Assembly: GCA_017161075.1 (NCBI GenBank)
Contig: CP046174.1
Coordinates: forward strand, 248,001-312,000
Length of the DNA stretch: 64,000 nucleotides
DNA from: Erysipelotrichaceae bacterium 66202529
GTDB taxonomy: Bacteria > Bacillota_I > Bacilli_A > Erysipelotrichales > Erysipelotrichaceae
Direction of reading: 5' to 3'
Position numbers and translations under genes: made by a program. Below, one piece after another: positions 62,784-64,000 of the stretch. Each line of letters opens with the position of its first letter. Position 1 is the stretch's first letter. A model generated the notes under the pieces. That model was not told where the DNA came from. It did no database searches and saw only the letters and a list, made by a program, of their open reading frames with translations.

Positions 62784-64000
62784 ATGTGTAAGGAATGTAA
62801 CAACAAAAAACCATACTACATCACAACCGCGATTACCTATACATCCGGTAGACCACACATTGGAAATACGTATGAAATCATACTGACGGACGCAATCGCA
62901 AGATATAAGCGCCAGCAGGGCTATGATGTATTTTTCCAGACAGGTACGGATGAGCATGGACAGAAAATCGAGGAAAAGGCAAAGGAAGCCGGAGTCACAC
63001 CGAAGGAGTTCGTCGACAAAGTTGCCGGAATTGTGCGCAAAAATTTTGATATGATGAACACATCGTATGATTATTTTATTCGTACGACGGATGATTATCA
63101 CGAAAAGCAGGTACAGAAAATCTTTAAGAAGCTGTATGAGCAGGGCGATATTTACAAGAGCACCTATGAGGGCTTATATTGTACGCCATGTGAATCCTTC
63201 TGGACGGAAAGTCAGTTAGTTGACGGAAAATGTCCGGATTGCGGGCGGCCTGTGGAAAAAGCAAGCGAGGAAGCTTACTTCTTCAATTTACAGAAATATG
63301 CACCGCGTCTGATCAAGCATATTGAGGATCATCCGGAATTTATACAGCCGGAATCGAGAAAGAACGAAATGATCAACAACTTCCTGAAGCCGGGTCTGCA
63401 GGATCTGTGTGTATCCCGTACCTCCTTCAAGTGGGGAATTCCTGTAGATTTTGATCCGGGACATGTTGTTTATGTATGGATCGATGCGTTAAGCAACTAT
63501 ATCACATCTCTGGGCTTTGACGCTGATGGAAATCATGGAGAGCTGTATAAGAAATACTGGCCTGCCGATGTACATATCATCGGTAAGGATATTCTGCGCT
63601 TCCATACGATTTACTGGCCAATTATGCTGATGGCACTCGGTGAGCCGCTGCCTAAGCAGGTATTTGGTCATCCATGGCTGCTAGTTGGAGATGGAAAAAT
63701 GTCCAAATCCAAAGGGAATGCGATCTACGCAGATGAGCTGGTACATTATTTTGGCGTGGATGCCGTGCGCTATTTTGTACTGCATGAAATGCCGTTTGCA
63801 CAGGATGGAACAATCACATGGGATCTGGTCGTAGAGCGTATCAATTCTGATTTAGCCAACGTTTTGGGAAATCTGGTTAACCGTACCATTTCCATGCAGA
63901 ATAAATACTTTAACGGCGTGATTTCCAATCCGCTGGAGCAGGAGGATATCGATAAGGAGCTAATTGCTCTTGCACTGGATACACCAAAGCGTGTGGAGAA
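62784..64000 (+). CDS. metG: methionyl-tRNA synthetase, 5' part (runs off window)
   Basis: About 405 codons are present and the frame is open to the window edge. HIGH-type motif GRPHIGNTYE, zinc-binding cysteines CTPCESFW and CPDCG, WIDALSNYITSLG, and the KMSKS motif GDGKMSKSKGN match the class I MetRS. The anticodon-binding domain begins near the end (LANVLGNLVNRTISMQ). GGAGG lies eight bases before the ATG at 62784; an in-frame ATG at 62778 sits too close to it. Controlled by the T-box leader directly upstream. Confidence 0.97.
   Translation, partial: MCKECNNKKPYYITTAITYTSGRPHIGNTYEIILTDAIARYKRQQGYDVFFQTGTDEHGQKIEEKAKEAGVTPKEFVDKVAGIVRKNFDMMNTSYDYFIRTTDDYHEKQVQKIFKKLYEQGDIYKSTYEGLYCTPCESFWTESQLVDGKCPDCGRPVEKASEEAYFFNLQKYAPRLIKHIEDHPEFIQPESRKNEMINNFLKPGLQDLCVSRTSFKWGIPVDFDPGHVVYVWIDALSNYITSLGFDADGNHGELYKKYWPADVHIIGKDILRFHTIYWPIMLMALGEPLPKQVFGHPWLLVGDGKMSKSKGNAIYADELVHYFGVDAVRYFVLHEMPFAQDGTITWDLVVERINSDLANVLGNLVNRTISMQNKYFNGVISNPLEQEDIDKELIALALDTPKRVE

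Overview
The window looks like the chromosome of a low-to-moderate-GC Firmicute. Supporting signs are AGGAGG-type Shine-Dalgarno sites before almost every gene, a T-box leader on metG, a small RNA polymerase delta subunit, a DarA-type c-di-AMP receptor, PRD-type PTS regulators and cell-wall-repeat NlpC/P60 enzymes. The gene set fits an Erysipelotrichia gut commensal such as [Clostridium] innocuum. That assignment is inference; no 16S rRNA gene is present.

Layout. 1-2200: the tail of a LytTR response regulator and a haemolysin-III family membrane protein. 2214-9727: upp followed directly by a complete F-type ATP synthase operon (atpZ-I-B-E-F-H-A-G-D-C) whose c subunit carries a sodium-type ion site. 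9868-22597: the most interesting block, a sigma-54-controlled carbohydrate cluster. It holds a LevR-type activator, galactitol-type PTS proteins EIIA, EIIB and EIIC, a small membrane protein, dihydroxyacetone kinase subunits DhaK and DhaL, a zinc alcohol/polyol dehydrogenase, sigma-54 (rpoN) itself, two class II aldolases and a histidine phosphatase. The divergent EIIA and EIIB transcripts each have a near-perfect -24/-12 promoter.

22973-31288: a frameshifted Rpn-family nuclease gene, then housekeeping genes (dtd, folD, DUF951, ychF), a small XRE regulator with a membrane partner, an esterase-like lipoprotein, a patatin-like phospholipase and a c-di-AMP receptor. 31348-40370: a VanSR-like two-component system with a previously unmarked 35-residue membrane peptide, nagA, two paralogous cell-wall-repeat NlpC/P60 proteins and a class A penicillin-binding protein. 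40699-40810 holds three copies of a 26-bp direct repeat. 41126-44884: DUF1934, argS, rpoE and class II fructose-bisphosphate aldolase.

45187-52248: a PRD regulator and an ascorbate-family PTS (EIIA, EIIC, EIIB) joined to a split transketolase, a likely pentose-type uptake and breakdown unit. 52409-62177: a GH43 glycosidase with a TetR regulator, a GGDEF protein, a frameshifted VanZ gene, an unusual fusion of an RDD membrane domain to a PHP domain whose metal site is eroded, a MazG-like protein, an M55 D-aminopeptidase and a membrane-anchored Asp-box protein. 62507-64000: promoter, T-box leader and the 5' part of metG, which runs off the window.

The two PTS clusters would channel phosphorylated sugars to DHAP, glyceraldehyde-3-phosphate or pentose-phosphate intermediates, which the fba gene and the (probably Na+-linked) ATP synthase serve. 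No tRNA, rRNA, CRISPR array or intact insertion sequence was seen.
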